Made by a program: the position numbers and the translations under genes. The notes beneath the pieces were generated by a model that had not been told where the DNA came from, searched no databases, and was given only the letters and a program-made list of their open reading frames with translations. A stretch of 64,000 nucleotides of DNA, taken from positions 1 to 64,000 of the forward strand of contig NZ_AGAF01000187.1 of assembly GCF_000224515.1 (NCBI RefSeq), given 5' to 3'. The stretch is from Desulfosporosinus sp. OT. GTDB lineage: Bacteria > Bacillota > Desulfitobacteriia > Desulfitobacteriales > Desulfitobacteriaceae. Positions within the stretch are counted from its first letter, which is position 1. Each line of letters starts with the position of its first letter. This document shows, piece after piece, positions 8,746 to 17,224 of this stretch.

Positions 8746-9456
8746 TTGGCATATTCATTAATCACCCTAGAGCAATCAAAATCTCCAATCTCAGAGGCTT
8801 ACCGGACGCTCAGGACGAACGTTCAGTTTACGAGTGTGGACTCGGAAACTAAAAAAATCATGATTACCAGTTCCGGCCCTCGGGAAGGCAAATCCTCCAC
8901 CGTCGCCAATCTGGCAGTTAGCATAGCTCAAGCGGGGAAATCTGTGATTGTAGTCGATGCTGACATGCGCAATCCAACTCAGCATAAACTATTTGGCTTG
9001 GATAATGGGCAAGGGTTATCTGTGGCCCTGGTTCAGGATCAAGACTATCGCCAATACGTCCAGGAAACTGCTGTGCCCGGCGTAATGGTGCTCACAGGAG
9101 GCCCCATCCCCCCAAACCCTGCGGAACTTGTTGGCTCCAAACGGATGAAGCGTTTAATTGAGGAATTCAGTGAGCAATTTGACACAGTCCTCATTGATAC
9201 CCCTCCGATTATTGCGGTTACGGATGCTGCGATTATAGCTCAGGAAGTCGATGGGGTCATCCTGGTCTTGGCCTCAGGCGAAGTGAACAAGGAATTTGCC
9301 CAAAGGGCCAAAGAACAGCTGGATAAAGTAGGGGCTAAGATCCTCGGGGCGGTTCTCAATAAAGCGGACATGAAAACCAGCGAATACTACTATTACTACT
9401 ACTATCATGGGTCTGACGATTCTGCGAAGAAGCCTAAGCGCCATAAAGCACGCTAA
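8746..9456 (+). CDS. CpsD/CapB-family bacterial tyrosine kinase (copy 1)
   Basis: Cytoplasmic BY-kinase of 236 aa that autophosphorylates on a tyrosine cluster and controls polysaccharide polymerisation and export. Walker A is SSGPREGKSS (about residues 43-52), Walker A' is VIVVDADMRNP and Walker B is TVLIDTPP. The C-terminus has seven consecutive tyrosines followed by a basic tail (KKPKRHKAR). The start is TTG at 8746, supported by GGGAG upstream and by identity of the first residues (AYSLITLE) with the paralogue at 40823, which starts at GTG. It forms an operon with the Wzz-like gene. The dephosphorylating PHP phosphatase is encoded at 10403-11200. Confidence 0.93.
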   Translation: MAYSLITLEQSKSPISEAYRTLRTNVQFTSVDSETKKIMITSSGPREGKSSTVANLAVSIAQAGKSVIVVDADMRNPTQHKLFGLDNGQGLSVALVQDQDYRQYVQETAVPGVMVLTGGPIPPNPAELVGSKRMKRLIEEFSEQFDTVLIDTPPIIAVTDAAIIAQEVDGVILVLASGEVNKEFAQRAKEQLDKVGAKILGAVLNKADMKTSEYYYYYYYHGSDDSAKKPKRHKAR

Positions 9457-9460
9457 TGTA

Positions 9461-9503
9461 AAAGCAGCCCTCTTCCAACTACAAGTGGAAGAGGACTGCT
9501 TTG
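9461..9503. terminator. Bidirectional terminator between convergent genes
   Basis: A long stem, AAAGCAG plus CTCTTCCA pairing with TGGAAGAG plus CTGCTTT, lies between the kinase gene and the convergent gene 9505-10179. A-rich and T-rich flanks let it work in both directions. Confidence 0.85.
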
Positions 9504-9504
9504 T

Positions 9505-10179
9505 TTAGAAATGGGAGTATCCATCGATCACTTGTTGTTGAGCCTGTTTACCCATCTCACGAGCGGCGTAGAGCTTAGAGGGGCTGAAAGAGGAAATTCC
9601 CTTTAAGACGACACCCATGGAATCTTTAGCTAAGCTGATTCCTGCCAAAAACTTCTGGTAGGAGGGGGTTAGCTTTTCTTCTGTCGGAGGATTTGCTTTC
9701 ACAAACTCTTCTGCAGTGGTTAATGTCGCTTGAGCTTGAAGGATGCTGGACTTATATGTGGAAAGTGAGAGCTTTTTGCCTTGTAAGGCTAAGGTATTTT
9801 CCTTCACGTTTCGCATGGTTTGCAGGGCCTGCTGATAAGTCTGGGTCATCAATTGTTTGTAATCTCCGGAAGACGATGTTGCCGAGGGGGCCGAAGTGCT
9901 CGAATTCCCAGAGAGTCCAGAGGAGGAAGGGGTTTGGGCAGAAGAGGTAGAGGAAGAATCAGCAGGATTGGGGGTGGTAGACGATGGGGATGTCGAATCG
10001 GGTGAGTCGCCTGATGTGGTCCCTTTGGAACCCGACGTTTGGGCAGACTGTTGAGTATCAGACGCATATTGATTAGCCATCTGCTGCCCTTGATATACTT
10101 GCCACCCCACATAACCGCCGATCACTACGACTATAACGCCCAGGCCTGTTAGGATGTGTCGTAACTTAAGTTTAAACAT
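9505..10179 (-). CDS. Membrane-anchored extracellular protein of unknown function
   Basis: Not recognised as a named family. From the ATG at 10179 (AGAGGAG 7 nt upstream), the 224-aa product has a basic start and one transmembrane segment at about residues 9-29 (ILTGLGVIVVVIGGYVGW). A low-complexity Ser/Thr/Pro/Gly linker follows (about 40-110), then a helical domain of about 110 residues (YKQLMTQTYQQALQTMRNVKE onward). This layout suggests a protein tethered to the outer face of the membrane with a flexible wall-spanning linker. It is convergent with the kinase gene and divergent from the phosphatase gene, so a role in envelope or polysaccharide assembly is possible but only by location. Confidence 0.75.
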   Translation of the reverse strand: MFKLKLRHILTGLGVIVVVIGGYVGWQVYQGQQMANQYASDTQQSAQTSGSKGTTSGDSPDSTSPSSTTPNPADSSSTSSAQTPSSSGLSGNSSTSAPSATSSSGDYKQLMTQTYQQALQTMRNVKENTLALQGKKLSLSTYKSSILQAQATLTTAEEFVKANPPTEEKLTPSYQKFLAGISLAKDSMGVVLKGISSFSPSKLYAAREMGKQAQQQVIDGYSHF

Positions 10180-10402
10180 CGTTAACTCCTCTCTTGACAG
10201 TTTCAAGCGTGTACTTAAATTAAATTGTAGCATTCTTTAAGGAGATAACAAAGAAAACTTGCAGGGTGTAAATTTTTACAAGAGGCTTGAGGGAGGAAAA
10301 TATGAATGCATGACGAACTATAGTATAACAGAACTATGTTAATTAAGATAATCTACTAAATAGCTCGAAATTAGAGGTATAGTGAAGTTTAGGAGAGCTT
10401 AC

Positions 10403-11200
10403 ATGATTGATACTCATAGCCACATTTTGCCAGGAGTGGATGACGGCTCAAAAAATATGGATGAAACGCTGGGAATGGTGCGCCAGTTGCACGATGCAGG
10501 CTTTAAGACCTTGATCGCAACACCGCATGTCCTGGAAGGGGCTGCTTACTTGACTCCTGCGGAAATCCTAGCGGCGACAGAGCAAGTGCGCCAAGCAGTG
10601 GCCGAAGTGGGGATTCCCGTGGAAATCTTGCCAGGCGCCGAGAACTACATCTTCCCTGATATGGCGAAATGGGTACGCGCGGAGAAACTACTGACCCTAG
10701 GAAACATAGGCAAGCATCTTCTCCTAGAGCTCCCGCTGTTCGAAATCCCGCACTATACCGATCAAGTCTTCTTTGAGCTCCAAGTTGAGGGGGTGACTCC
10801 GGTTCTTGCTCATCCGGAACGGTATAAAGGGCTTGTCGACGAGCCGGAGCGTCTAATTGAATGGGCCAAAAAGGGAGTTTTCTTTCAGTTGGATTTAAGA
10901 AGTTTGAACGGGAAATACGGTCCCCAGGCTAAACGACTAGCTGAACTGATGCTCCATAGCGATTTTATCCACTTGATTGGATCAGATGCCCACCGCGTGT
11001 CCCGAAGTGAGTCCTGCTATTTGGAGGCGCTTCAGGGAGTAAAAGATATCGTTGGCGAGGAAAGGTTTCGAGAAGTGACTCTGGCCAATCCTCAAAGCAT
11101 ACTAGAAGGTAAGGCATTGGATAGTAGTAGAGATTATTCCCTTAATAAATCTGTAATGAAAAAGAGAAAACGTGGGTTTTGGAGTTGGTTCAGACGTTAG
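10403..11200 (+). CDS. CpsB/YwqE-type PHP-domain tyrosine-protein phosphatase
   Basis: Metal-dependent phosphatase of the PHP fold that dephosphorylates the tyrosine cluster of the CpsD-type kinase, closing the regulatory cycle of capsule export. The 265-aa product starts at ATG 10403 (AGGAGA 6 nt upstream). Metal-binding motifs are visible: DTHSHILPGVDDGS at residues 3-16, ATPHV near 42, the GAENY segment, LAHPERY and GSDAH near residue 195. A basic C-terminal tail (KKRKRGFWSWFRR) may bind membrane. It is transcribed separately from the kinase because an opposite-strand gene lies between them. Confidence 0.92.
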   Translation: MIDTHSHILPGVDDGSKNMDETLGMVRQLHDAGFKTLIATPHVLEGAAYLTPAEILAATEQVRQAVAEVGIPVEILPGAENYIFPDMAKWVRAEKLLTLGNIGKHLLLELPLFEIPHYTDQVFFELQVEGVTPVLAHPERYKGLVDEPERLIEWAKKGVFFQLDLRSLNGKYGPQAKRLAELMLHSDFIHLIGSDAHRVSRSESCYLEALQGVKDIVGEERFREVTLANPQSILEGKALDSSRDYSLNKSVMKKRKRGFWSWFRR

Positions 11201-11443
11201 AGAATGTCAAAAGAGGGGAGTACTGTTGATATCTAGAGGAGTTCAATGAAAGTGCATGAAATTTCCGAGGTATGAGCATTTGATTTTATTATAGTGGATT
11301 TTAAGGCGATTCATGTCGATATTTAAAGTTTAATAACGTTTCTATTCGAATTTTCATATTAAAAGAAAAAAGATTAAAAATATAATTCGTTCGTTATAAA
11401 GGACATTTGTATTTAAAGGCGAATACATAAATATAGTACATTT
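11201..11443. other. AT-rich upstream region of the large EPS locus
   Basis: There is no gene. The stretch is very AT-rich and contains AATTCGTTCGTTATA at about 11384-11398. The same 15-mer occurs at about 39650-39664, upstream of the second Wzz/kinase operon, so it could be a shared regulatory site. No promoter could be fixed with confidence. Confidence 0.4.
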
Positions 11444-11504
11444 GTCCTAGTACAGCCTTAGGACTGTACTAGGACCGTAGACTTAACGCGGTTAGGTCTA
11501 CGGT
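11444..11504 (+). promoter_or_regulatory. Two overlapping strong hairpins in the EPS operon leader
   Basis: Hairpin 1 has a perfect 12-bp stem (11444-11455 with 11464-11475, GTCCTAGTACAG). Hairpin 2 has a perfect 9-bp stem (11474-11482 with 11496-11504, ACCGTAGAC). The two share 2 nt, so they compete at the junction. No T-run follows, so this is not a simple terminator. A dual hairpin in the leader of a polysaccharide operon resembles the RNA targets of NusG-paralogue (LoaP-type) antitermination systems; that reading is inference. Confidence 0.5.
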
Positions 11505-11568
11505 CTATAATTCTTTAGGATGGTACTAACGTCATTTGAGATTATGGCAAAGGAAAAGGAGTTTGGCA

Positions 11569-12160
11569 ATGAGATTAATCTTACTTTCGGGCGGCTCGGG
11601 CAATCGCCTGAGGCCGTTATCGAATGATGCACGGTCTAAGCAGTTTCTTAAGGTGCTGGAGAATGAGAACGGGGACAGTGAGTCGATGGTGCAACGGGTT
11701 TGGGGCCAGCTAAAAGCGGTGGGGTTGGCGGATTCTGCTGTTGTTGCTACGAGCAAATCTCGAGTGGATATGATTCAAAGTCAGTTGGGTGACTCTGTAG
11801 GGCTAGTCGTTGAACCGCAGCGAAGGGATACCTACCCGGCAATTGCCCTGGCGGCTGCTTACTTATCTTCGGTTGAACATGTCAGTCCTAATGAAGTCGT
11901 TGCTGTACTCCCGGTAGATTCCTTTGTGGATGATCGTTTCTTCCTTCCAGTGGGTTAAGGAGTTGGAGGATGTACTGATTAATACGGAGGCAGACCTGAC
12001 TCTTGTGGGGGTCACACCCACCTAGTCTTCTGAAAAATATGGGTATGTGTTTACAGGGTCGAAGCAAGAGGGTCATCCTTTCGTGAAAGTTTCTCATTTT
12101 AAAGGGGATATGAGCGCTGGGGATTGCATAGAGCCACTACATATAGTGTCTGATTAGGTG
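11569..12160 (+). pseudogene. Decayed mannose-1-phosphate guanylyltransferase (second manC copy)
   Basis: The frame begins MRLILLSGGSGNRLRPLSND after AAAGGAG and matches the intact manC at 12494 residue for residue at many positions. It breaks twice. A one-base shift near 11945 moves the reading frame (FF then QWVKELEDVL in the next frame). Then the codon matching tyrosine in VPTYPSEKYGY has become TAG at about 12019. Similarity continues to HPFVKVSHFKGD near 12110 and is then lost, so the second half and the cupin domain are gone. This is a tandem duplicate in decay. A short frame at 12178-12381 after it has no recognisable content. Confidence 0.88.
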
Positions 12161-12180
12161 AACAAACACTAGATGTAGTG
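12135..12180. repeat. Imperfect inverted repeat at the end of the manC fossil
   Basis: CACTACATATAGTGT (12135-12149) pairs with ACACTAGATGTAGTG (12166-12180) with one mismatch and a 16-nt loop. A second small repeat, GAGCGCTGGGGATT, occurs at about 12112 and 12254. They mark the breakpoint region where the manC fossil ends. Confidence 0.6.
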
Positions 12181-12493
12181 TTTGAGAAAAGTGTATCCCC
12201 GATGTTTAGATGTCTTGCAAATAAAGGGTTTGAGGGTTGTTTAAATCTCCAGAGGAGCGCTGGGGATTACAAAGAGATGCACAGTGAAAGCCTGTGTTGG
12301 CGCGGGTTTGCGTTGTGTAGGGTAACGTCGAAGCGTTTCAAGTGTGATTTGGAGAGTCAAGAAATAGGGTGGGTACTATAAAGGAATTCTAATTTTTGAT
12401 TGTCCTTATTACATCGTTAAGGTGACATTAGACCGTAAATAGATTTTCTGGGTTTATTAGATAGAGAAGATAATGGAGAAGGAGCGTGGGATC

Positions 12494-13894
12494 GTGAGAC
12501 TGATATTACTTTCAGGGGGTTCAGGTAAACGGTTATGGCCATTATCAAATGATGCACGTTCCAAGCAGTTTCTGAAGGTCCTGCTAAATGAACGTGGAGA
12601 GTTAGAATCGATGGTACAGCGCGTGTGGTCGCAGCTAGAATCTACAGGCCTCGGGGAGACTTCTTATATTGCGACGAGTAAATCGCAGTTGGATATGATT
12701 CAGAACCAGCTTGGATCTGATATGAAGCTGATCGTGGAGCCGGAGAGACGGGATACCTTTCCGGCGATTGCATTGGCGAGTACATATCTCTATTCGGTAG
12801 AAGGCGTTGAACTTGATGAAGTTGTTGTAGTGCTTCCTGTAGATCCATACGTAGATGAAAGCTTTTTTGAGAGGGTCAAGGGTTTAGAACAGATTCTCGA
12901 AGACGGGCTGGCGGATTTAGCATTGATGGGAGTTGTGCCAACTTATCCGTCTGAGAAATATGGATATATCGTACCGGAAGCAGGGCAAATGGACCATGAG
13001 GTTGTGAAAGTCAGCCACTTTCGGGAAAAACCGACTGAAGAACAAGCTCAGAAGTTGATTTCGCAACAGGCCATGTGGAATTGCGGGGTATTTGCTTTTA
13101 AACTTGGGTTTGTGATTGCCAAGATACGGGAACTAGGTTTTGCTACCGATTATGAAGTACTGCGGGAGCACTATGGGGGGCTGCCAAAGATTAGTTTCGA
13201 TTACCAGGTTGTCGAGAAGACGAAGGATATAAGCGCTTTACGATATGATGGCGAGTGGAAGGATCTTGGCACTTGGAATACGCTCACAGAAGAAATGTCC
13301 AGAGAATTAATTGGCAACGGAATCATCAGTGAGGATTCAAAGAATACCCATTTGGTGAATGAGTTGGATATTCCGGTTACCGTGCTGGGGTTATCAAATA
13401 TTGTGGTAGCAGCTAGCCCGGATGGGATACTTGTCTCAGATAAAGGTGCGAGTCCCCGGGTTAAGGAAGTGGTAAGTGGGCTCGACCACAGGCCGATGTT
13501 TGAGGAACGGCGTTGGGGTTGGTATAAGGTTCTTGAACACACCACGTCCCCGAGCGGTCAGGAAGTCCTAACCAAACGCATTGGGATTAAGGCTGGGAAA
13601 AATTTGAGTTATCAGATGCACTATATGCGGAGCGAGGTTTGGACGATCGTCAGTGGGACTGGGGAGTTTGTCTTAGATGAGATTATCTATCCGGTTAAGG
13701 CTGGCGATGTAGTGAATATACCCGTACAGGCTAAACATGGGATACGAGCAGTCTCGGATCTGGAATTCATTGAAGTTCAGATGGGGAGAGCGCTTGTTGA
13801 GGAGGACATTGTGAGGCTTTTCATGACTTGGGATGAGGTAGAAGAACGTTGTGTGAGGCGTCCCATTCTAGAAGTTGCTGAGAAGCCAGCGTAA
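12494..13894 (+). CDS. manC: Mannose-1-phosphate guanylyltransferase with C-terminal cupin domain
   Basis: Makes GDP-mannose from mannose-1-phosphate and GTP, the donor for mannose and derived sugars in the polysaccharide. About 466 aa, the usual length for the bifunctional-type family. The N-terminal nucleotidyltransferase domain has the signature SGGSGKRLWPLSND and the EKP-type metal/sugar site (SHFREKP, near residue 177). The C-terminal cupin (about 340-450) contains the RRWGWYKVLE and YQMHYMRSEVW stretches typical of the AlgA/ManC isomerase domain. The start is taken as GTG 12494, with GAAGGAG 9 nt upstream and agreement with the decayed neighbour copy. An in-frame ATG at 12473 is the alternative. 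It heads the main EPS operon. Confidence 0.92.
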   Translation: MRLILLSGGSGKRLWPLSNDARSKQFLKVLLNERGELESMVQRVWSQLESTGLGETSYIATSKSQLDMIQNQLGSDMKLIVEPERRDTFPAIALASTYLYSVEGVELDEVVVVLPVDPYVDESFFERVKGLEQILEDGLADLALMGVVPTYPSEKYGYIVPEAGQMDHEVVKVSHFREKPTEEQAQKLISQQAMWNCGVFAFKLGFVIAKIRELGFATDYEVLREHYGGLPKISFDYQVVEKTKDISALRYDGEWKDLGTWNTLTEEMSRELIGNGIISEDSKNTHLVNELDIPVTVLGLSNIVVAASPDGILVSDKGASPRVKEVVSGLDHRPMFEERRWGWYKVLEHTTSPSGQEVLTKRIGIKAGKNLSYQMHYMRSEVWTIVSGTGEFVLDEIIYPVKAGDVVNIPVQAKHGIRAVSDLEFIEVQMGRALVEEDIVRLFMTWDEVEERCVRRPILEVAEKPA

Positions 13895-13952
13895 GTCCTT
13901 GTTGCCTATAAAAGGGATGAGATTTATGTAACCCCATAGGGGAGGGAAAAGT

Positions 13953-15344
13953 GTGTTACGAGAGTTCGGGACGATCTTAGATGATATTTCACAGTTGGTA
14001 GATTTAATTATTCTTGGTTTGGGTTTCTACTTTACTGTCGAATTGTATCGGTATAAACATCCCTCGGCGGGAAGAGTATGGGAACAATACTTTCTTATCT
14101 TTTTGGTTTATATCATATGTTGGATTATCAGTTCTAACATTAATCGAATATACCAGTCCAGGAGGTTTATGCCTGTAGGTCATGAAACCATACAACTCAT
14201 TAAAACACATGGAGCTACCTTTGCAGTAACAATTATGTCCGTTACCTTATACCAACCCACTCTGATACATAACCGATTTGTATTTTACTTTGAGATTATA
14301 GCACTGGGTCTAACTTTAGGTACACATTTAGTTGTTCGTTTGATTCTACAAGCTTGGCGTTCCATTGGAAGAAACACACGGTATGTACTCATCCTTGGTA
14401 GCGGTCAAGCAGCGCACTCTTATTTAGAGAAAGTTAATAAAAACCCTCAGCTGGGTTATAAAGTGGTCGGTTATTTGGCTCCTGAACGCAATGGTCTAGA
14501 GATACCCTATTTAGGTGATTATTCAAATCTTCAAACCGTTTTAAGTATGAAGGTTGTTGATGTTACAGTTATCGCAGCACCCTTGTCAGATGAAAGGGTG
14601 AAGGATTGCGTAGAGCTGTTGGATGTCATGGGGAAAGCAGTAACGATTTTACTTGACGATATTGTAGCCAAAGTAGCACGAAGTAGACCAATTGATTTCG
14701 ATGGTCTGCCGATGGTTGCCTATGATGGCCGTCCGAGACTTCCTGGGCATGAACTGACTAAGAGGGCTATGGATGTTATCATCGCGGGTTTAGGTCTTAT
14801 CATTATCAGTCCGATTTTATTAGCAATTGCCATTGCAATTAAGATATCGTCCGATGGACCGATTTTCTTTGGTCAAGAACGGGTTGGTTTAAATGGTCGG
14901 ACTTTTAAAATGTATAAATTTAGATCGATGGTTGTGAATGCGGAAGAACTGAAGGCGAAGTTGGCTCATCTTAATGAGATGAGTGGGCCGGTGTTTAAGA
15001 TCTCAAACGATCCGAGGGTGACTACTGTGGGAAGGTTTCTCCGTAAAACCAGTTTGGATGAGTTACCGCAGTTGTGGAATGTATTCCTTGGGTCGATGAG
15101 TTTGGTCGGACCACGCCCTCCACTGCCGAATGAGGTTAATATGTATGATCCTAAGCACAGGAAACGATTGGCGGTGAAGCCGGGGATTACGTGTATTTGG
15201 CAGATTAGTGGACGAAATGAAGTGGATTTTGAAGAGTGGATGGAAATGGATGCCGAGTATGTTGACCGGTGGTCGTTGTGGATGGATATAGAGATTTTGG
15301 CGAAAACGGTACCGGTGGTGTTGGCAAGAAAAGGGGCAAGTTGA
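13953..15344 (+). CDS. Undecaprenyl-phosphate sugar phosphotransferase (initiating transferase)
   Basis: Membrane enzyme of 463 aa that starts each repeat unit by moving a hexose-1-phosphate (glucose or galactose type) from UDP-sugar to undecaprenyl phosphate. The N-terminal half has four or five membrane segments (about 20-40, 50-70, 90-130) and a nucleotide-binding-like region (VLILGSGQAAHSYLEKV, about 149). After a membrane re-entrant segment (KRAMDVIIAGLGLIIISPIL, about 270-290) comes the catalytic bacterial sugar transferase domain with KMYKFRSM, RVTTVGRFLRKTSLDELPQ and LSVKPG-like VKPGITCIWQ. The start is GTG 13953 after GGGGAGGG. The sugar specificity cannot be told from sequence alone. 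Confidence 0.93.
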   Translation: MLREFGTILDDISQLVDLIILGLGFYFTVELYRYKHPSAGRVWEQYFLIFLVYIICWIISSNINRIYQSRRFMPVGHETIQLIKTHGATFAVTIMSVTLYQPTLIHNRFVFYFEIIALGLTLGTHLVVRLILQAWRSIGRNTRYVLILGSGQAAHSYLEKVNKNPQLGYKVVGYLAPERNGLEIPYLGDYSNLQTVLSMKVVDVTVIAAPLSDERVKDCVELLDVMGKAVTILLDDIVAKVARSRPIDFDGLPMVAYDGRPRLPGHELTKRAMDVIIAGLGLIIISPILLAIAIAIKISSDGPIFFGQERVGLNGRTFKMYKFRSMVVNAEELKAKLAHLNEMSGPVFKISNDPRVTTVGRFLRKTSLDELPQLWNVFLGSMSLVGPRPPLPNEVNMYDPKHRKRLAVKPGITCIWQISGRNEVDFEEWMEMDAEYVDRWSLWMDIEILAKTVPVVLARKGAS

Positions 15345-15944
15345 AATAGAGTCATATTAGCAAGGATAGAATATCCAGGCCGTATCGTTATACAAACAGC
15401 TGATGATTTATGTATATTTTAAGGTGTTTGACATTCCATCAACTCGTTTGAGATAGCTATGGCAATTATAAAGCGATTTTATCCACATTGGGGACATCAT
15501 GTGACCGGAAGAAGAGAAGTTTTGAAGTTTATTAAATTAGAAGACATCGTCCATTGTGAACAAGCGGGTTGAAGTATATCTGACTAATAAGACTTGAATT
15601 TAACCGTAACGGTTCGATGCAAAAGAGGCGATAGCGTTGCGATTTTGTTTTTATAGAGGCACCGATTAATGTCTACTCAATTATTAGTGGCATCCTGATG
15701 GGTGCTAGAGACACCTGAAAACACCCCGGAGTTTTACTTTTGTGTCAAAGGGCTTAGATGCTGATAACCTCATTTTTCTACGGTGTTAAGGGTGTACATT
15801 GAAATTCTAGCCGGTGCGGATTGGTGAAAATGCTAATATTTTACGGACTTTCGTGTGGATCTCATTGTCTGAGTAAGTTTGCTGAGTGGTACGCAGAGTT
15901 TTGAGAACATCTGTCATGTGATGGGGTAGAGAGGAATTATGTGT
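15345..15944. other. Gene-poor scar between initiating transferase and rfb genes
   Basis: 600 bp with no intact gene. One open stretch of about 45 codons at roughly 15432-15572 (+) reads SFEIAMAIIKRFYPHWGHH and continues KFIKLEDIVHCEQAG before a stop. It could be a remnant but was not recognised. The rest has frequent stops in all frames. This is degraded DNA next to a clear ugd fossil. Confidence 0.5.
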
Positions 15945-16272
15945 ATGAATAACGACTTGAATATTACTGTAGCAGGCACTGGTTATTATGAGGCGAATAA
16001 CAGCTGGGGCGCTGGCAGTGAAAAGTCAGTGGAAGAGTAACAGCGAAAACTTTTGAAAGAGTAGCATTCAGGGCGTCATGAAGCGGATTAAGGCAAAAGG
16101 TGCCACTGTGATTATTTATTAGCCGACACTGAAATACGGCGAGATCTTTTTCGATAGCGTTGTGGTCAATGATCTCAATGAGTTCAAGAAAAAATGTGAT
16201 GCCATCATTGCAAACGCTATAATAGCTGTTTGGACGATGTGAAAGACAAGGTTTACACTCGAGATATTCCAA
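15945..16272 (+). pseudogene. Fossil of a nucleotide-sugar dehydrogenase (UDP-glucose 6-dehydrogenase type)
   Basis: The first 14 codons (MNNDLNITVAGTGY) are the N-terminal Rossmann strand of a UDP-sugar dehydrogenase. After a large internal deletion the C-terminal part follows at about 16076-16260: VMKRIKAKGATVIIY, then an in-frame TAG, then [19 protein letters not shown] and CDAIIAN. A one-base shift then gives [17 protein letters not shown], the normal end of this family. An intact, different dehydrogenase is encoded at 28757-30148, and another fragment lies at 41952-42062. Loss of this copy shows that UDP-uronate supply was once encoded here too. Confidence 0.85.
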
Positions 16273-16297
16273 GCGTGTTTGATGAGGAGGTAGCAGC

Positions 16298-17194
16298 ATG
16301 AAAGGAATTATTTTAGCTGGTGGATCAGGCACCAGATTGTATCCGCTAACCAAAGTGACATCGAAACAGTTACTTCCTATTTATGATAAACCAATGATTT
16401 ATTATCCGATGTCTGTTCTTATGAATGCGGGCATTCGTGATATTCTGATCATTTCTACACCACAGGACACTCCGCGATTTAAGTCATTGCTCGGTGACGG
16501 GCATCAGTTTGGGGTGAGTCTCACCTACGCTGTTCAGCCCTCTCCGGATGGACTGGCGCAGGCATTTATTATTGGCGCTGATTTTATTGGTAATGACACT
16601 GTGGCTATGGTCTTGGGTGACAACATTTTCGCCGGTCATGGTTTGAAAAAGCGCCTAAAAGCTGCTGCCGAGAATGGAGAGTCTGGCAAAGGCGCAACTG
16701 TGTTCGGTTATTACGTGGACGACCCGGAGCGGTTTGGCATAGTGGAGTTTGACAAGGATGGACATGCCGTTTCTATCGAAGAGAAACCTGCAAAGCCTAA
16801 GAGCAATTACTGCGTAACCGGTCTCTACTTCTATGACAACCGCGTGGTGGAGTATGCAATGAACCTGAAGCCCTCCGCCCGTGGAGAGTTAGAGATTACT
16901 GATTTAAACCGTATCTATCTGGAGAACGGCGACCTGAATGTGGAACTGCTAGGGCAGGGGTTCACCTGGCTGGATACCGGGACGCATGAGAGCCTGGTCG
17001 AAGCCACTAATTTCGTAAAAACTGTTGAGACCCACCAGCACCGTAAGATTGCGTGCTTAGAGGAAATCGCCTACCTGAACGGCTGGATCAGCCGTGAGGA
17101 TGTTCTGGCAGTTTACGAGGTACTGAAGAAGAACCAGTACGGCCAGTACCTGAAGGATGTTCTGGATGGCAAGTTTATCGATGTGTTGTATTGA
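16298..17194 (+). CDS. rfbA: Glucose-1-phosphate thymidylyltransferase
   Basis: First step of dTDP-L-rhamnose synthesis: glucose-1-phosphate plus dTTP gives dTDP-glucose. The 298-aa length is typical. The signature [20 protein letters not shown] at residues 8-27 holds the nucleotide-binding and catalytic residues. The product also shows [20 protein letters not shown] and the [10 protein letters not shown] segment of the sugar pocket. A GAGGAGG site lies 9 nt before the ATG. It is followed by rfbB, rfbD, an acyltransferase pair and rfbC, so the rhamnose genes form one interrupted block. Codon use in this block is more GC-rich than in the sulfotransferase/flippase region downstream. Confidence 0.96.
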   Translation: MKGIILAGGSGTRLYPLTKVTSKQLLPIYDKPMIYYPMSVLMNAGIRDILIISTPQDTPRFKSLLGDGHQFGVSLTYAVQPSPDGLAQAFIIGADFIGNDTVAMVLGDNIFAGHGLKKRLKAAAENGESGKGATVFGYYVDDPERFGIVEFDKDGHAVSIEEKPAKPKSNYCVTGLYFYDNRVVEYAMNLKPSARGELEITDLNRIYLENGDLNVELLGQGFTWLDTGTHESLVEATNFVKTVETHQHRKIACLEEIAYLNGWISREDVLAVYEVLKKNQYGQYLKDVLDGKFIDVLY

Positions 17195-17224
17195 GAATCT
17201 TTAAAATAGAGAGGAAATAAAATC

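Noticed and set aside
12178..12381. 67-codon frame after the manC fossil
   Set aside because: Starts inside an inverted repeat, no ribosome site, cysteine- and arginine-rich without pattern.
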